From Phenylobacterium sp. (GTDB lineage: Bacteria; Pseudomonadota; Alphaproteobacteria; Caulobacterales; Caulobacteraceae): a DNA stretch of 64,000 nt. A program made the translations under genes and the position numbers. The stretch covers positions 1-64,000 of the forward strand of contig NZ_JAHBYD010000003.1 in assembly GCF_019636135.1 (NCBI RefSeq). Direction: 5' to 3'. The notes below the pieces were generated by a model. The model was not told the DNA's origin and did no database searches. It worked only from the letters and a program-made list of their open reading frames with translations. Shown one piece after another: positions 29,397 to 38,990 of this stretch (the stretch's first letter is position 1; each line of letters opens with the position of its first letter).

Positions 29397-29403
29397 GCCC
29401 GAC

Positions 29404-29802
29404 TCATTTCTGCCGGTGCGGCATCACGCCCGTGGCGGCGCTGTCGTGATAGGCGTCAATCCGCGTGACGCGTCCGTCCTTCACCCAGCCGATGCAGCAA
29501 CAGACGTCGCGGATGCTGCGGTTCGGCGTCTTCACGATCAGGGTGTGCTGCTGCACGAAGCTGGTCGGCGGGGGTTCGCGGTTGACATCGACGTAGCGGA
29601 ACTCGCTGGCCGCGCCTCGAATCGCCTTGAGGGTCCTGACCGTCCCCTCGACGTCGACCAGCATCTCGTCGGTGTTGTGCCAGACGACCGCGCCATGGGC
29701 GAGGACGCCGCGCAAGTCGTCCAGGTCGCCGGTCTCGCAGATCGAGAACAGCTTTTCGCACGCATCCAACGGGGCCTTCGCGCTGGCCCAGGGATCACTC
29801 AT
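29404..29802 (-). CDS. NTF2-like (SnoaL-type) protein
   Basis: A 132-residue protein of the nuclear-transport-factor-2 fold: helix CEKLFSICETGDLDDLRGVLA, HGAVVWHNTDEMLVDVEGTVRTLKAI, strands VQQHTLIVKTP and GRVTRIDAYHD. Such proteins serve as small isomerases, dehydratases or ligand holders. It is 31 bp downstream of the amidohydrolase gene in a minus-strand operon, so it likely acts in the same catabolic route. The substrate is unknown. Confidence 0.82.
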   Translation of the reverse strand: MSDPWASAKAPLDACEKLFSICETGDLDDLRGVLAHGAVVWHNTDEMLVDVEGTVRTLKAIRGAASEFRYVDVNREPPPTSFVQQHTLIVKTPNRSIRDVCCCIGWVKDGRVTRIDAYHDSAATGVMPHRQK

Positions 29803-29833
29803 CGCTTCCTCCTCCGCGCCTTTGCAGCGTCGT

Positions 29834-31567
29834 TTACTCAGCCGCGATCGCCGTGGGGGCCGCCTGGGCGCCGCGCACCAGCCGGCCGGGCAGGGCGCCC
29901 GTCGGCTGGCCGTCGCGATAGGTCACTTCGCCGGCCAGGATTGTCGCCGTGTAGCCCTCGGCCCGCTGCACCAGGCGCCGCCCGCCCATTGGCAGGTCGT
30001 AGGCCACCTGCGGGCTGCGCAGCTTCAGGCCGTCGTAGTCGATGACGTTCAGGTCGGCCCGGTGGCCTGGCGCGATCACGCCGCGGTCGTTCAGGCCCAT
30101 GATCCCGGCCGTGAAGCTGGTCTGCTTGCGGACCATCTCCTCCAGCGGAAGCTTCGGTCCGCGCGCCCGGTCGCGGGTCCAGTGGATCAGCATGGTGGTC
30201 GGGAAGCTGCCGTCGCAGATGGTGCCCACGTGCGCGCCGCCGTCGCCCAGGCCGGGCGCCACGGCCGGGTGGCTCAGCATCTCATGCACCACGTCGAGAT
30301 TGCCCGACAGGTAGTTCGCAAAGGCCAGGTAGAGCACGCCGTGGCCGTCCTGGCTCAGCATGTGGTCCAGCGCCACCTCGGCGGGACTGCGGCCCTGGCG
30401 CGTGGCGATGGCGGCGACGGTCTGGCTGGGATCCTGCTCGTAGTCGGGCTCGTCGCCCATCAGGTACATCTTGCCCCAGTCCTGGAGGTCGATGACGCGG
30501 ACCTTTTCACCGCCGTGCTCGGCCAACAGCTTCGCGCGGAACGCCGGGTCGCGCAGGCGCGCCACCCGGTCGCTGAGCGGCAGGTTCTGGACCTCGGCCC
30601 AGGCCGGGTACTGCAGGAACGGGTTCAGCGTCAGCTCAAGGCCGAACAGGATGCCGATGGCCCGCGGCGCGACCTGGGCCGACATCGGCAGGCCCTCGTC
30701 CAGCGCCTCGGTGAGCTTGTCCAGCATCACGCGGTAGTTCTGCGGCCGCTCGGTGATCTGGGCGAGGCCGAACGAGACCGGGCGGCCCGTCTGCTCCACC
30801 AGCCGGCGCAGCATGGCGAACTCGCCCGCCGGGTCCATGTAGTCGCCGATGTATTCCATCAGCCCACCGCCGGCCGCCTTCAGCCCCATGGCGATGCCGA
30901 TGAGTTCGTTCTCCGAGGCGTCCAGCGTCGGCGTGTGCTCGCCGGCCTTGGTGCGGTGGTTGAGCGTCTTGGAGGTTGAGAAGCCCAGGGCGCCGGCCTC
31001 GACCGCCTGCCTGGCAATGTCGGCCATGGCGGCGATGTCGGTTTCGGTGGCCGGCTCGCGCCGCGCCCCGCGTTCGCCCATCACCCAGACGCGCACGGGC
31101 GCGTGCGGCAGGAGGCTGCCCAGGTCCATGTCGAAGCGGCGGCCGGTCAAGCTGTCGAGGTACTCGCCGTAGGTCTCCCAGTTCCAGGGGAGACCCTCGG
31201 TCAGCACCGGGAACGGGATGTCCTCGACACCCTCCATCAGGCGCATCAGCCGCTCGCGGTCGCCGGGTTTGCAGGGGGCGAAGCCGACGCCGCAGTTACC
31301 CATCACCGCCGTCGTCACGCCATGCCACGACGTGGGCTGCATACGGGTGTCCCAGGTGGCCTGGCCGTCGTAGTGGGTGTGGATGTCGACGAAGCCCGGG
31401 GTGACCAACTGGCCCTTGGCGTCGATCTCCTCGGCGCCCGGGGCGGCGAGCTTGCCGACCGCGGCGATCCGGCCGTCCTTGACGCCTACGTCCGCCTCGA
31501 AGGCGCGCGCGCCGGTTCCGTCGACGACCGTGCCGCCGCGGACCACGAGATCGAAAGCTTTTTCCAT
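29834..31567 (-). CDS. N-acyl-D-amino-acid deacylase-like amidohydrolase (module A)
   Basis: A 577-residue enzyme of the COG3653 family. Metal-site marks are [11 protein letters not shown] (HxH, ~residue 68), GNCGVGFAP with the bridging Cys typical of D-aminoacylases, SLLPHAPVR, and [15 protein letters not shown] near the C-terminus (catalytic Asp). It hydrolyses an amide or cyclic amide bond. ATG 31567 is 14 bp after the ThDP-enzyme stop. A paralog with the same architecture lies at 40920-42641. The true substrate may not be an amino acid. Confidence 0.88.
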   Translation of the reverse strand: MEKAFDLVVRGGTVVDGTGARAFEADVGVKDGRIAAVGKLAAPGAEEIDAKGQLVTPGFVDIHTHYDGQATWDTRMQPTSWHGVTTAVMGNCGVGFAPCKPGDRERLMRLMEGVEDIPFPVLTEGLPWNWETYGEYLDSLTGRRFDMDLGSLLPHAPVRVWVMGERGARREPATETDIAAMADIARQAVEAGALGFSTSKTLNHRTKAGEHTPTLDASENELIGIAMGLKAAGGGLMEYIGDYMDPAGEFAMLRRLVEQTGRPVSFGLAQITERPQNYRVMLDKLTEALDEGLPMSAQVAPRAIGILFGLELTLNPFLQYPAWAEVQNLPLSDRVARLRDPAFRAKLLAEHGGEKVRVIDLQDWGKMYLMGDEPDYEQDPSQTVAAIATRQGRSPAEVALDHMLSQDGHGVLYLAFANYLSGNLDVVHEMLSHPAVAPGLGDGGAHVGTICDGSFPTTMLIHWTRDRARGPKLPLEEMVRKQTSFTAGIMGLNDRGVIAPGHRADLNVIDYDGLKLRSPQVAYDLPMGGRRLVQRAEGYTATILAGEVTYRDGQPTGALPGRLVRGAQAAPTAIAAE

Positions 31568-31581
31568 GGTCGCGCCTCCTC

Positions 31582-33312
31582 TCAGCGCTGCGGGATGTTG
31601 GCGTAGTAGGGGATCGGCACGCCGTCCGCGCCGCTGGTGTCGCCCACCATCATGCGGGTGCGCGGGTGCATCACCTCGGCGTCGGTGATGACGTTCAGGC
31701 ACCGCGGCTTGCCGGAGGCGAAGGCCTCGACGATCGCCGGCGCCAGGTCCTCGTAACGGTCGATCCGCACCGACTCGACGCCGAAGCCGGCGGCGACCTG
31801 ATGGTAGGCGGTATCGCGCAGGGCCACGATGGCTTCGCGGTTCTTGCCGTAGAGCAGGTTCTGCGCGTTGCGCGACATGCCCCACTCGGCGTTGTTCAGG
31901 ATCACCGTCACGATCGGCAGGTCGTGCCGCACCATCGTGTCGAATTCCTGGATGTTGAACCCGACGCCGCCGTCCCCGGCGAAGCAGACGACCCGGCGGC
32001 TGGGGTCGGCGCGGGTGGCGCCGATGGCGAAGCCCGACGAGATGCCCAGGCTGCCCAGGTAGCCGCAGCGCAGGAACTGGCCGGCCCCGGCCGAGCGTAC
32101 GAGGTCGCCCACCCAGTTGCCGGACTCGCCGCCGTCCGCGATTACCGCGGTGCCTGCGGGCATGGCGTCCATCACCGCGGCGACCGCGTGGCCGGGATGG
32201 ATGGCTCCGAGCTTGGTGTTCTTCGGCGCGTCGGCGAAGGCCTTGCGGGCGTTGCCGCGGAAGCTGCGCAGCAGGGCCGCCCAGTCCTCGCGCTTGGCCC
32301 AGCTCTCGCCGGACGCCTTGGCGATCAGGGCGTCGAGCGTGGCGGCGGCGTCGGCCACGATCGGCAGGTCGGCCATGCGCACGCGGCCGATTTCCTCGGG
32401 ATTGCACTCCACCTGGGCGACGTAGGCCTCGGCCGGGATGATCGCGCCCATGGCGCCGCCCAGGAACATGCCCATCCGCGCGCCGACCAGCAGGACCGCG
32501 TCGGCGGGCTGGCCCGCGCCCGCGGCGGCGGCCAGGCCGGCCGCGGCGCCGGCATAGTAAGGATGGTCGTCGGCCAGCGCGCCCAGGGCCTTCTGGCTGG
32601 CGATGACCGGCGCGCCGACCAGCTCGGCCAGCTGGCGCAGGCGCTCGCCGGCGTTGCTCAGCACCGCGCCGCCGCCGGCGATGATCACCGGCCGCTCGGC
32701 CTTGCGGAACATCGCGAGGACGGCGTCCACCGCCTCCGGCGTCGGGCCGGGCGGGGTGGGGCGCTTCCAGGTGGAGATATTCGGTACGGCCTGTTCCGTC
32801 GGCCAGAACATCACGTCGATCGGGATCTCCAGGAATACCGGACCGGGCGGCCCGGCGAGCGCGATCTCGCCCGCGCGGCGCACGAACTCGACGATGCGGT
32901 CCGGCTCGCCGACCCGATGCGCCCACTTGGTGATCGGCCGCGCCATGGCCACGGCGTCGAAGCCGCCCTGCAGGGTGTTGCCTTCGGCCTCGCGCATCGG
33001 CGCGGCGCCGGCGATGAATAGCGTCGGGATCCGATCCAGGTAGGCGTTGGCCATCGCCGTCAGGCAGTTGGTGAAGCCGGGGCCTGCGGTCACCGCGCAA
33101 ACGCCCAGCTTACCGTTCGAGGCCCGCGCATAGGCGTCGGCCGCGTGCCCGGCGGCCGCTTCGTGACGGGTGTCCGTCAGCCGGATGCCGAACTCCTCGC
33201 ACGCCAGGTACAGGGGATCGAGATGGCTGCCGTGGAGGGCGAACACCTCCGTCACGCCGAGGCCCGCCAGGGCCGCGGCGGCGAGTTCGCCCGCGGCGCG
33301 CTTCTTCGTCAT
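31582..33312 (-). CDS. ThDP-dependent enzyme, acetolactate synthase-like
   Basis: A 576-residue protein with three ThDP domains: N-terminal PYR domain (VTEVFALHGSHLDPLYLACEE, then DTRHEAAAGHAADAYAR with the catalytic Glu ~49), central domain (PVIIAGGGAVLSNAGERLRQLAELVGAPV), and PP domain with the ThDP motif GDGGVGFNIQEFDT and LNNAEWGM. It is a carboligase, decarboxylase or oxalyl-CoA-like lyase; no amino-acid auxotrophy context exists here, so a catabolic role is likelier than valine synthesis. It is first in the minus operon with the amidohydrolase and NTF2-like genes. Confidence 0.88.
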   Translation of the reverse strand: MTKKRAAGELAAAALAGLGVTEVFALHGSHLDPLYLACEEFGIRLTDTRHEAAAGHAADAYARASNGKLGVCAVTAGPGFTNCLTAMANAYLDRIPTLFIAGAAPMREAEGNTLQGGFDAVAMARPITKWAHRVGEPDRIVEFVRRAGEIALAGPPGPVFLEIPIDVMFWPTEQAVPNISTWKRPTPPGPTPEAVDAVLAMFRKAERPVIIAGGGAVLSNAGERLRQLAELVGAPVIASQKALGALADDHPYYAGAAAGLAAAAGAGQPADAVLLVGARMGMFLGGAMGAIIPAEAYVAQVECNPEEIGRVRMADLPIVADAAATLDALIAKASGESWAKREDWAALLRSFRGNARKAFADAPKNTKLGAIHPGHAVAAVMDAMPAGTAVIADGGESGNWVGDLVRSAGAGQFLRCGYLGSLGISSGFAIGATRADPSRRVVCFAGDGGVGFNIQEFDTMVRHDLPIVTVILNNAEWGMSRNAQNLLYGKNREAIVALRDTAYHQVAAGFGVESVRIDRYEDLAPAIVEAFASGKPRCLNVITDAEVMHPRTRMMVGDTSGADGVPIPYYANIPQR

Positions 33313-33422
33313 GTTTCCCCCAAGGTCATCCTTTTGGCCGTCGTTGACGGCGGGGGCATCCTGCTCAATGCGGCGCGTCGGTGGCTACCCGCCGCCATCA
33401 CTCCTGTGATTTCGCACGCGCC

Positions 33423-34250
33423 TCAGGCGTGCGGAATCAGGTACTCCGCGACGGTCTGGCGGAGCGTCGTGACCAGCTGCTTCTCTCGCGGCTCCATGTC
33501 CCGCAAGCGTCCGGCGATGGCGATGGCGAAGCTGCGGCTGGGCTGGTCGAGGCCGGCTGGGAGCGGCATGGCGATCGAGCCCACGCCCGGCGTCACGAGC
33601 CCGCGCGAGAAGAAGTAGCCCGAGCGCCGGAGCTGATCGAGGCCGGACTTCACCCGCTGGTAGTCAATCACCGCGCCGTTGGTCGCTTCGGCGTTGGCGC
33701 GGCGGCAGAGCGCCTGCACCAGCTCGTTCGGCTCATCCTTCAGCAGCGCCAGCCCGGCGCCCGACCACACCGCCAGGCGGCGCAGACCCTGCGGCACCGA
33801 GAGCGCGTCGGGCCCGCGGCCCTGGATCACGCGGACGTCCTGCGCATAGAGGCCGTTTCGCGTGGCCAGCACGATGGCCTCCCCGGTCCGGCCGGCCAGC
33901 TCGTCCATCATCCGGATGATGCTGCCGTCGCGCATCGGCCCGCCGCCCACCCAGCCGCCGAGCAGCGCAATGCGCGGCGAGGGCAGGAAAGTCCGGCCGT
34001 CCGGGTCGTAATCCATGAAGCCGAGCTCGATCAGCGACTTCAGCAGGACCGAGGTGGACGATTGCGGGAAGGTCAGGCGCTCGGCGATCTCGTGGACCTT
34101 CGCCGGCCGCTGCACCTCGTCGAAGAAGTCGAAGATCTGCAGCACGCGGGCCGCCGACTTGACGAGGGACGGCATCGAGGGCTCGCGACTGACGACGATG
34201 TCGTCATCACCGAAGCCCGAATAGTCCGAGACGCTCATGGCGTGTCCCAA
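33423..34250 (-). CDS. IclR-family transcriptional regulator
   Basis: A 275-residue regulator. The winged HTH is near residues 30-85 (ARVLQIFDFFDEVQRPAKVHEIAERLTFPQSSTSVLLKSLIELGFMDYD), followed by the IclR effector domain ending FAIAIAGRLRDMEPREKQLV. Members control aromatic and other catabolic operons, activating or repressing on binding a pathway compound. It lies between the catabolic operon (110 bp downstream) and the divergent TonB-receptor operon, placed to control both. Confidence 0.9.
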   Translation of the reverse strand: MGHAMSVSDYSGFGDDDIVVSREPSMPSLVKSAARVLQIFDFFDEVQRPAKVHEIAERLTFPQSSTSVLLKSLIELGFMDYDPDGRTFLPSPRIALLGGWVGGGPMRDGSIIRMMDELAGRTGEAIVLATRNGLYAQDVRVIQGRGPDALSVPQGLRRLAVWSGAGLALLKDEPNELVQALCRRANAEATNGAVIDYQRVKSGLDQLRRSGYFFSRGLVTPGVGSIAMPLPAGLDQPSRSFAIAIAGRLRDMEPREKQLVTTLRQTVAEYLIPHA

Positions 34251-34563
34251 TGCGTATCGCCCGGAGGCGAAGACCAGAGACTATATGGAAGACGCGAACT
34301 GACATAGCGGAAGTCCATAGCGGCCGAAGCGACGACGTGTCGCTTTCCGCCCCGGCCATCGCGCGCCAAGGCTGTGCTCGCGCTCGAGGCCACCGGAGGG
34401 CCTCGCGGGCCCCGGATTCGCGAAATTAGATATGTGATCCGGTTCCGTTGTCGCACCTGACGGGTTCGGAAAGGATCGCCCCCAATCGAAGGGGGGCAAA
34501 CCCCCGCCGCGAATTTGCGGCGTCCAGGAAGGCCTCATCAAGGGCCGACGTAGGGGGAAGATT
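34251..34563 (+). promoter_or_regulatory. Divergent control region with tandem hairpins before the TonB receptor
   Basis: 313 bp between the IclR gene and the TonB receptor. Two adjacent hairpins lie ~40 bp before the receptor ATG: GGGGG/CCCCC at 34491-34505 and CGCCGC-GAATTT-GCGGCG at 34505-34522. A GGGGGAAG ribosome site follows (~34553-34560). The hairpins may shape leader-RNA stability. No clear IclR operator was found by eye. Confidence 0.4.
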
Positions 34564-36963
34564 ATGAGCGCTCGGTCGAACCTGTTGGTGTTGCTGGCCA
34601 CCACCAGCCTCCTGGGCCTGGCGGCCCCCGCCATGGCCGCCGATGCCGACGGAGCAACCATCGACGAATTGGTCGTCACCGCCCAGCGGCGCGAGCAGAG
34701 CCTGCTGGATGTGCCCCTTTCCATGGCCGTCGTCAGCGCCGACACGCTGAAGAACGCCAACATCGCAAGCGTCACCGAGCTGACCCAGCTCGCGACCGGC
34801 CTGACCTACAACACCAACTTCGGCGGCGGCTTCCAGGTCCGCGGCGTCGGCACCCAGTCGGTGCTGATTTCGAGCGAGCAGAGCGTCTCGGTCGTAGTCG
34901 ACGACATTGTCCAGGGCCTTCCGGAAATCGCCTTCGCCGGGCCCTCATACCAGGCGCTGACCGACATTGAGCGGGTGGAAGTCCTGCGCGGACCGCAGGG
35001 CACGCTGTTTGGGAAGAACTCGTCGGCCGGCGTGCTGCAGATCATCACCAAGAAGCCGAGGTTGGGTGAGTACGCGGGCGACGTCACCGCCTCCTACGCC
35101 ACCGACAACGAGGTGCGGCTGAACGCCAATCTCAATGTGCCGATCGGCGAGAACGCGGCGTTCAAGATCTCGGGCTTCGTGCAGCGCCGCGACGGCTTCG
35201 TGCATAACCGGTTCACCGGCGAGGACGTCTCTGGCTACAGCAACCGCGGCGTGCGCGCGAAGCTGCTCTGGAAGCCGAGCGAGAAGCTCGAACTCTACGT
35301 CATCGGCGCCCACATCGAGAACAGCGACAGCGGTAACGGCGTCTGGACCCTTCGTAGCTGCGGAAGCGGGCTGAACGGCACGCAGGGACGCTATCTTCCC
35401 TGCGACGAGGCGGCGAAGTTCGGTGTTGTCGCCGGGCCGAAGAACCTGTCGGGCTCGTGGGACGGCGCGCTCGGCGTCAAACAGACGAACGACAGCATCT
35501 CCGCCCGGGTGACCTACGATCTGGGCGGCGGCGCTCAGCTCAAGGCCATCACCGGCTATTATGAGGTCGACGTGAACGAAGACGTCGACGTCGACTCCTC
35601 GCAACGCCCGATCGTCTCGACGAACATCAGCCGGTTCATCCAGTCGCAGTTCACCCAGGAAATCCGCCTGGAAGGGACGTTCAACGACAACATCGACTAC
35701 ACCATCGGCGGTTTCTACTACCGCTCCGAGAACGCGACGCGGGCCGTTCAAGGCGGCACATACCACAATCTGCCCGATGGCTCGCCGATCACGCTCACCA
35801 CCACGTTCGGCCCCGTGCGCTGCTGCCTGGCGGCGCTCGACTCGGACACGAAGAGCCTCGCCGCCTTCGGTCAGGTGACGGTGCGGCTGCTCGACGACCG
35901 CCTCTCGATCACCGGCGGCCTGCGCTACACCGACGACAAGGTGTCGCTGCAAAGCCGGGCTCTGGATCGCGCCAACACCTGCCAGGTGTCGTTCGCCACG
36001 GCGGGGGCGGCCTGCAAGCCGGTGGCGAGCTATCCCAGCCCAGCGGTCATCTCGAAGAACGACGCCACCGACCTCTCCGGCAAGATCACGGTTCAGTACG
36101 AGGTGGCGGCGGACGTCAACGTCTATGCCACCTACTCGACAGGCTACAAGGGTCCGCTGATCTCCTACGCCCGCGGCCAGCCCTTGTTGCCGGTGGATGA
36201 GGAGACGGTCGAGAACTATGAGATCGGCCTGAAAGGCGCGTTCCTCGATCGCCGCCTGATCGCCACCGCGGCCGCCTTCCGGTCGCGCTACACCGGCTTC
36301 CAGGGCCAGACCACGGTCGTCGACCCGCTCAACCCCGCGATTCGCAGTCTGACCACCACCAACGCCGGCGGTCTGAAGACCAAGGGGTTCGAGTTGGACG
36401 CCACGTTCAAGGTGACGCGGGAACTCACGCTGCGGGGCGGCTACGCCTACATCCCGACGGAGTTCGTCGACTTCGCCATCCAGTGCAACGACCGGTTCAC
36501 GAACCCGGCCACCGTCCCCGGCCAATGCACCTACATCAGCGAAAAGGCGCCCGGCCTGCTGCAGTTCAACGCCGGCGGCTACCCGCTGATCTACGCGCCG
36601 AAGAACAGCTTCAACCTGGGGCTCAACTATGAGCGGGCGGTGATGGGCGACCACGTCTTCGGCGTCGCGGTAAACTACAACTGGCGCGACAAGGCCTATA
36701 CAGCGGCGGCCGATCCCAACAGCATCCTGCCGTCGTACGGCCTCCTGGGCGCGAACATCAGCTTCGGCCCGGAAGACGGCCAATGGCGGGTCAGCGCCTT
36801 CGCGCGCAACCTGCTCGACAAGTACTTCGTCACAGGCATCTTCAAGACGCCGCTCGACAGCGGAACGGCGGGTTCCACGCCGCTGTCGACGATCGGCTAC
36901 GCCAACATCCCGTCCATCGAAAGCAGCCGCACGCTGGGCGTGAAGGTGGAGGTGAACTTCTAA
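34564..36963 (+). CDS. TonB-dependent outer-membrane receptor (module A)
   Basis: A 799-residue receptor. Signal peptide ~1-24 (LLVLLATTSLLGLAAPAMAA); TonB box-like DELVVTAQRREQS (~32-45); plug domain with LLDVPLSMAVVS, VLRGPQGTLFGKNSSAGVLQIITKKP; then a 22-strand-type barrel ending in a terminal aromatic (VEVNF). It imports a substrate across the outer membrane using TonB energy. First gene of a plus-strand unit with an MFS transporter and a cupin. It is closely similar to the receptor at 44018-46453 through plug and first strands. Substrate unknown. Confidence 0.93.
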   Translation: MSARSNLLVLLATTSLLGLAAPAMAADADGATIDELVVTAQRREQSLLDVPLSMAVVSADTLKNANIASVTELTQLATGLTYNTNFGGGFQVRGVGTQSVLISSEQSVSVVVDDIVQGLPEIAFAGPSYQALTDIERVEVLRGPQGTLFGKNSSAGVLQIITKKPRLGEYAGDVTASYATDNEVRLNANLNVPIGENAAFKISGFVQRRDGFVHNRFTGEDVSGYSNRGVRAKLLWKPSEKLELYVIGAHIENSDSGNGVWTLRSCGSGLNGTQGRYLPCDEAAKFGVVAGPKNLSGSWDGALGVKQTNDSISARVTYDLGGGAQLKAITGYYEVDVNEDVDVDSSQRPIVSTNISRFIQSQFTQEIRLEGTFNDNIDYTIGGFYYRSENATRAVQGGTYHNLPDGSPITLTTTFGPVRCCLAALDSDTKSLAAFGQVTVRLLDDRLSITGGLRYTDDKVSLQSRALDRANTCQVSFATAGAACKPVASYPSPAVISKNDATDLSGKITVQYEVAADVNVYATYSTGYKGPLISYARGQPLLPVDEETVENYEIGLKGAFLDRRLIATAAAFRSRYTGFQGQTTVVDPLNPAIRSLTTTNAGGLKTKGFELDATFKVTRELTLRGGYAYIPTEFVDFAIQCNDRFTNPATVPGQCTYISEKAPGLLQFNAGGYPLIYAPKNSFNLGLNYERAVMGDHVFGVAVNYNWRDKAYTAAADPNSILPSYGLLGANISFGPEDGQWRVSAFARNLLDKYFVTGIFKTPLDSGTAGSTPLSTIGYANIPSIESSRTLGVKVEVNF

Positions 36964-36995
36964 GGTCTGCAACGACCTCCCCGCAGGCGATCCTG

Positions 36996-37021
36996 GAGGA
37001 GCGGTCTCGCGGCCGCTCCTC
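36996..37021 (+). terminator. Stem-loop after the TonB receptor
   Basis: GAGGAGCGG (36996-37004) and CCGCTCCTC (37013-37021) form a perfect 9-bp stem with an 8-base loop. Only a weak T-run follows, so it may be a partial terminator or a 3'-end stabiliser before the MFS gene 43 bp on. Confidence 0.45.
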
Positions 37022-37063
37022 ATTCGTCCAGTCCCACGGGCGTTGCGCGCGTAAGGTACGGCC

Positions 37064-38398
37064 ATGACGGCAGGCACGGTGCAACAGGCGGGGAGCGCGA
37101 AACGCGTGTCCGGCGCCTATGGGACCTACATGATGGTCCTGCTGACGTCTGCCTTCGCGCTGAACCTGCTGGACCGCCAGATCCTCAACGTCCTGGCTGA
37201 GCCCATCAAGCGCGACCTGCAGCTCGCCGACTGGCAACTCGGGGCGCTGACCGGCCTCTCCTTCGCCTTGCTCCACAGCGTCGCCGCCCTGCCGATCGCG
37301 CGGCTGGCCGACCGCTCGGACCGTGTGAAGATCATCGGCGTCGCGATCCTGGCCTGGAGCGCGTTCACGGCCGCCTGCGGAGTGGCCGGAAACTTCGTCC
37401 AGCTACTCCTGTTGCGGGTCGGCGTGGGGGTCGGCGAGGCCGGCTGCCAGCCGCCGTCACAGTCGCTGATCGTCGACCACTATCCGCCCGAGAAGCGCTC
37501 GGGCGCACTGGGCAAGTTCGGGTTGGGGAAGCCCGTGGGCGCCGCCATCGGCCTGGCCGCCGGCGGCCTCCTGGCCGAGGCGGTGGGTTGGCGCTGGACG
37601 CTGGTGATCGCCGGCGCGCCGGGCCTCCTCATCGGCCTCCTGGTGCTCTTCACCCTGAAGGACCCGCGCCAGGGCGCGGCGGCCCCCCTGCGACCGCCGC
37701 AGGCGCCCTTGGGCTCGGTCCTGCGCGATCTCGCCCGGCGCCGGTCGTTCCTGCTCTTCATGCTGGGCATGGCGCTGCTCTCGTTCATGAGCTACGGGGC
37801 CAACGCCTTCGCCGCCTCGTTCTACCTTCGGGTCCATGGCCAGGACATCGCCCGGATCGGCGCGGCCATCGGCGTCGGCCCGCTGGCGGTTGTCGGGCTG
37901 GGCATGGGACTGATCGGGGCCACCTCGGGCGCCATCGGCAGCTGGTTCGGCGGGCGGCTCGGCGACCGCTGGGGCGCGCGTGACGTCCGCGCCTACGCGC
38001 TGATCCCAGCCATCGGTGCGACGCTGGGCGCGTGCTCGTACGTGGCGATGTTCACCGTGCCGGTCGGCGCGCTGTCGCTGGCGCTCTACATGGCGCCCGC
38101 GTTCCTCAACAACGTCTGGAACGGGCCGGCCCTGCTGGCGATCCAGAACCTCGCCGGCGAACAGGCGCGGGCCACGGCCGTGGCCCTGGTGCTCTTCGTC
38201 GGCAGTGCGCTCGGCATGGGCTTCGGCCCGCTCACCATCGGCGCCATGAGCGACGCTTTTGCGACCACCATGGGCGAGGGCGAGGGGCTGCGCCTGGCGA
38301 TTGTGCTGGTCGCCGTCGTCGACCTCGTGGCCGGCCTCGCCTTCTGGCTGGCCAGCCGCCGCATCAAGGACGACCTCGCCGCCGTCGCCTCAAGCTAA
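37064..38398 (+). CDS. MFS transporter (module A)
   Basis: A 444-residue inner-membrane transporter with 12 predicted helices. MFS motif A is seen as ARLADRSDRVKIIG between helices 2 and 3, and LLRVGVGVGEAGCQPPSQSLIVDHYPPEKRSGAL is typical of the spinster/ACS-like subfamily, as is the start NLLDRQILNVLAEPIKRDLQL. It likely carries the compound brought in by the adjacent TonB receptor. It is paralogous to the transporter at 42653-43999. Confidence 0.92.
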   Translation: MTAGTVQQAGSAKRVSGAYGTYMMVLLTSAFALNLLDRQILNVLAEPIKRDLQLADWQLGALTGLSFALLHSVAALPIARLADRSDRVKIIGVAILAWSAFTAACGVAGNFVQLLLLRVGVGVGEAGCQPPSQSLIVDHYPPEKRSGALGKFGLGKPVGAAIGLAAGGLLAEAVGWRWTLVIAGAPGLLIGLLVLFTLKDPRQGAAAPLRPPQAPLGSVLRDLARRRSFLLFMLGMALLSFMSYGANAFAASFYLRVHGQDIARIGAAIGVGPLAVVGLGMGLIGATSGAIGSWFGGRLGDRWGARDVRAYALIPAIGATLGACSYVAMFTVPVGALSLALYMAPAFLNNVWNGPALLAIQNLAGEQARATAVALVLFVGSALGMGFGPLTIGAMSDAFATTMGEGEGLRLAIVLVAVVDLVAGLAFWLASRRIKDDLAAVASS

Positions 38399-38432
38399 CC
38401 TCGAGACCACTGGCCGACAGGAGCCACGCGCC

Positions 38433-38975
38433 ATGACCGAACAGACCACCAAGTTTCAGATCTTCCGAGCCGCCACGGCGCCTACGCTCGAGCAGACCGA
38501 CGTGCTGCGCTACGAGGGTGTGACCCCCGAGATCGCCGCGGGCCTGAAGGTGGCCGGCAAGGGCGGGATCGGGGCCGGCAGCTTCGCCAAGATCCTGATC
38601 AACGTACCGGGCTTCAGCCTCGCCTACGCTTGGCACAAGAGCGACTTCCCGCTCCCGCTGCACAGCCACGACGTGGACTGCTGCTACCTCGTCATCGCGG
38701 GCGAGATGACGGTCGGGACCGAGACGCTGAGCAAGGGCGACGGCATGTTCGTGCCGGCCGGCTCGGCATACACCTTCTTCACCGGCGAGGAGGGCGTCGA
38801 GTTCATCGAGTACCGCCACGCCAATTCCTGGAACATCGTCTTCAAGCAGAAGAGTCCGGCCGCCTGGGAGAAGATCGCCGCCCGCGCCAGCGCGCGCCGC
38901 GAGGCCTGGGAGACCGAGAAACAGCCCTTCGGCCTGGTCGAGCCGGTGCAGAACCCGGATGCGGTGGTGGCCTGA
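38433..38975 (+). CDS. Cupin-domain protein
   Basis: A 180-residue single-cupin protein. Cupin motif 1 includes PLPLHSHDVDCCYLVIAGEMTVG (His pair in HSHD; Asp/Cys follow) and motif 2 is GDGMFVPAGSAYTFFTGEEG. ATG 38433 follows a CAGGAG site; the gene is 34 bp after the MFS gene. It may be a metal-dependent dioxygenase, isomerase or sensor for the same pathway. Cupin sequence alone does not give the reaction. Confidence 0.85.
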   Translation: MTEQTTKFQIFRAATAPTLEQTDVLRYEGVTPEIAAGLKVAGKGGIGAGSFAKILINVPGFSLAYAWHKSDFPLPLHSHDVDCCYLVIAGEMTVGTETLSKGDGMFVPAGSAYTFFTGEEGVEFIEYRHANSWNIVFKQKSPAAWEKIAARASARREAWETEKQPFGLVEPVQNPDAVVA

Positions 38976-38990
38976 GTGGCTCCGGCGGCC

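Noticed and set aside
34945..37077. A 710-codon minus-strand frame opposite the TonB receptor
   Set aside because: Antisense of a receptor with complete plug and barrel signatures.
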